Below, in pieces: positions 5,652 through 6,474 of a stretch of DNA of 6,474 bases (positions are counted from its first letter, which is position 1; every line of letters begins with the position of its first letter). Under the pieces are notes generated by a model. It searched no databases. It was not told the origin of the DNA and was given only the letters and a program-made list of their open reading frames with translations. Origin of the DNA: Paludibacter sp. (GTDB lineage: Bacteria > Bacteroidota > Bacteroidia > Bacteroidales > Paludibacteraceae); NCBI GenBank assembly GCA_024709185.1, contig JANJXE010000428.1, forward strand, positions 1-6,474. The letters are read 5' to 3'. A program made the translations under genes and the position numbers.

Positions 5652-6474
5652 ATGGCAATTCCAACTTCAAGAACAAATGAGACGGGTAAAATCAGCATCG
5701 ACTTTGAAAAATGCAATGCTTGCGGCTTGTGTGTATCCGTATGTAAGGATTTTAGTATCGTTATGTCCGAAAGCAGTGTTATAGTAAGTGAAAATCCTCT
5801 GTTCGGATGTGTCGGTTGTGGACATTGCATGGCGATTTGTCCAACCGGGGCCATCGAAATTCAGGGTAGAACCTTGTCGCCCGACCAGCTTTTCGATCTT
5901 CCCGAAAAGGAAAAATCGGCGAATTATGAGCAATTGACGGCACTGTTGGAACGAAGAAGGAGCATTCGGGAGTTTAAAGACAAAGAAGTAGAAGAAGAAC
6001 TGGTGGAGAAGATACTTTCAGCCGCCCGCACTGCTCCCATGGGCTTGCCACCATCGGATGTGAATGTGTTGGTGCTGAATGGAAAACAAAAGAACCGGGA
6101 TTTTGCCAGCGATTTTTGCACCTACCTCAGTGGGATGAAATGGTTTGTTTCCGACTGGTTCTTAGCACTCATGCGCCCTTTCTGGGGAAAAGCAAACGAC
6201 GAAATGTTTCGTGGCTTTGTGAAACCGGTTTTTAAAGCCTATACCGAAAATATGGAACAAGGGATTAATCTGGTAACGTATGATGCACCCCTTGCCCTGT
6301 ATTTTTATGGTTCCCCTTATACCGATCCAGCCGATCCGATTGTTGCGGCGACCTATGCAATGATAGCAGCAGAGTCGATGGGATTGGGCACCTGTATGCT
6401 GGGCGCTATTCATCCACTACTTCAGAATGGCAAAAAAGCACAGCGGTTCAGGGAAAAATACGGAATACGGTATA
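5652..6474 (+). CDS. Ferredoxin-nitroreductase fusion protein, 5' part of gene
   Basis: The frame runs open from ATG 5652 to the window end (274 full codons), so the 3' end is missing. Residues 15-70 form a bacterial two-[4Fe-4S] ferredoxin domain: C21-x2-C24-x2-C27-x3-C31 and C53-x2-C56-x2-C59-x3-C63-P. From about residue 95 a nitroreductase-fold FMN domain follows, with LLERRRSIREFKDKEV at 98-113 as the FMN phosphate-binding motif, AARTAPMGLPPSDVNVLVL as the next conserved stretch, and AAESMGLGTCMLGAIHP near the end of the visible part. Such fusions, known in Bacteroidota and anaerobes, are thought to pass electrons from the clusters to FMN to reduce an unknown substrate in the cytoplasm. 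The first cluster motif ends C31-K, not the usual C-P. It lies 35 bases after the propeller gene, is more GC-rich than it, and may have its own promoter. The fusion type is clear; the substrate is not. Confidence 0.92.
   Translation, partial: MAIPTSRTNETGKISIDFEKCNACGLCVSVCKDFSIVMSESSVIVSENPLFGCVGCGHCMAICPTGAIEIQGRTLSPDQLFDLPEKEKSANYEQLTALLERRRSIREFKDKEVEEELVEKILSAARTAPMGLPPSDVNVLVLNGKQKNRDFASDFCTYLSGMKWFVSDWFLALMRPFWGKANDEMFRGFVKPVFKAYTENMEQGINLVTYDAPLALYFYGSPYTDPADPIVAATYAMIAAESMGLGTCMLGAIHPLLQNGKKAQRFREKYGIRY

Noticed and set aside
5667..5933. Antisense frames across the ferredoxin domain of the nitroreductase gene
   Set aside because: The + strand frame has complete cluster-binding motifs and continues to the window end; the antisense frames are by-products.

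Overview
The window looks like a fragment of a Bacteroidota chromosome, probably an environmental or gut-type Bacteroidales or Marinilabiliales relative. The evidence is indirect. Genes are packed on one strand, the short leaders are AT-rich and lack clear Shine-Dalgarno sites, GC content is moderate, and the protein families are common in that phylum (CPBP protease, DUF6544-like protein, PQQ-like propeller, ferredoxin-nitroreductase fusion). No rRNA, tRNA, mobile element, CRISPR array or clear terminator was seen. No genus can be named from this sequence alone.

Layout, all on the + strand: (1) 3' end of a CPBP/CAAX-type intramembrane protease (2-421); (2) a four-helix membrane protein with a DUF6544-like C-terminal domain (418-1500, ATGA overlap with gene 1); (3) a GNAT acetyltransferase of the GNAT_acetyltran type (1503-2342); (4) a membrane-anchored alpha/beta hydrolase (2362-3471); (5) a leucine-rich-repeat protein with a J-domain-like HPD motif near its N-terminus (3478-4353); (6) a second, unrelated GNAT acetyltransferase (4353-4889); (7) a PQQ-like beta-propeller reading frame whose signal peptide is interrupted by an in-frame TAA (4921-5616); (8) the 5' part of a two-[4Fe-4S] ferredoxin-nitroreductase fusion, open to the window end (5652-6474). 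Genes 1-6 overlap or lie within 19 bases of each other, so one transcript is plausible. Genes 7 and 8 follow after 31 and 35 bases.

Base composition is not uniform. Hand-counted 60-base lines give about 42-53% GC in genes 2-4 and 53-60% in gene 8, but only about 22-33% in genes 5-7. This suggests that the LRR-GNAT-propeller stretch has a different history from its flanks. The genes do not form a pathway I recognise. They look like an accessory set of membrane, acyl-transfer, hydrolase and redox functions. The most interesting points are the cryptic J-domain-like motif joined to LRRs, the broken signal peptide of the propeller gene, and the AT-rich block. I did not find convincing evidence of a new defence or mobile system.
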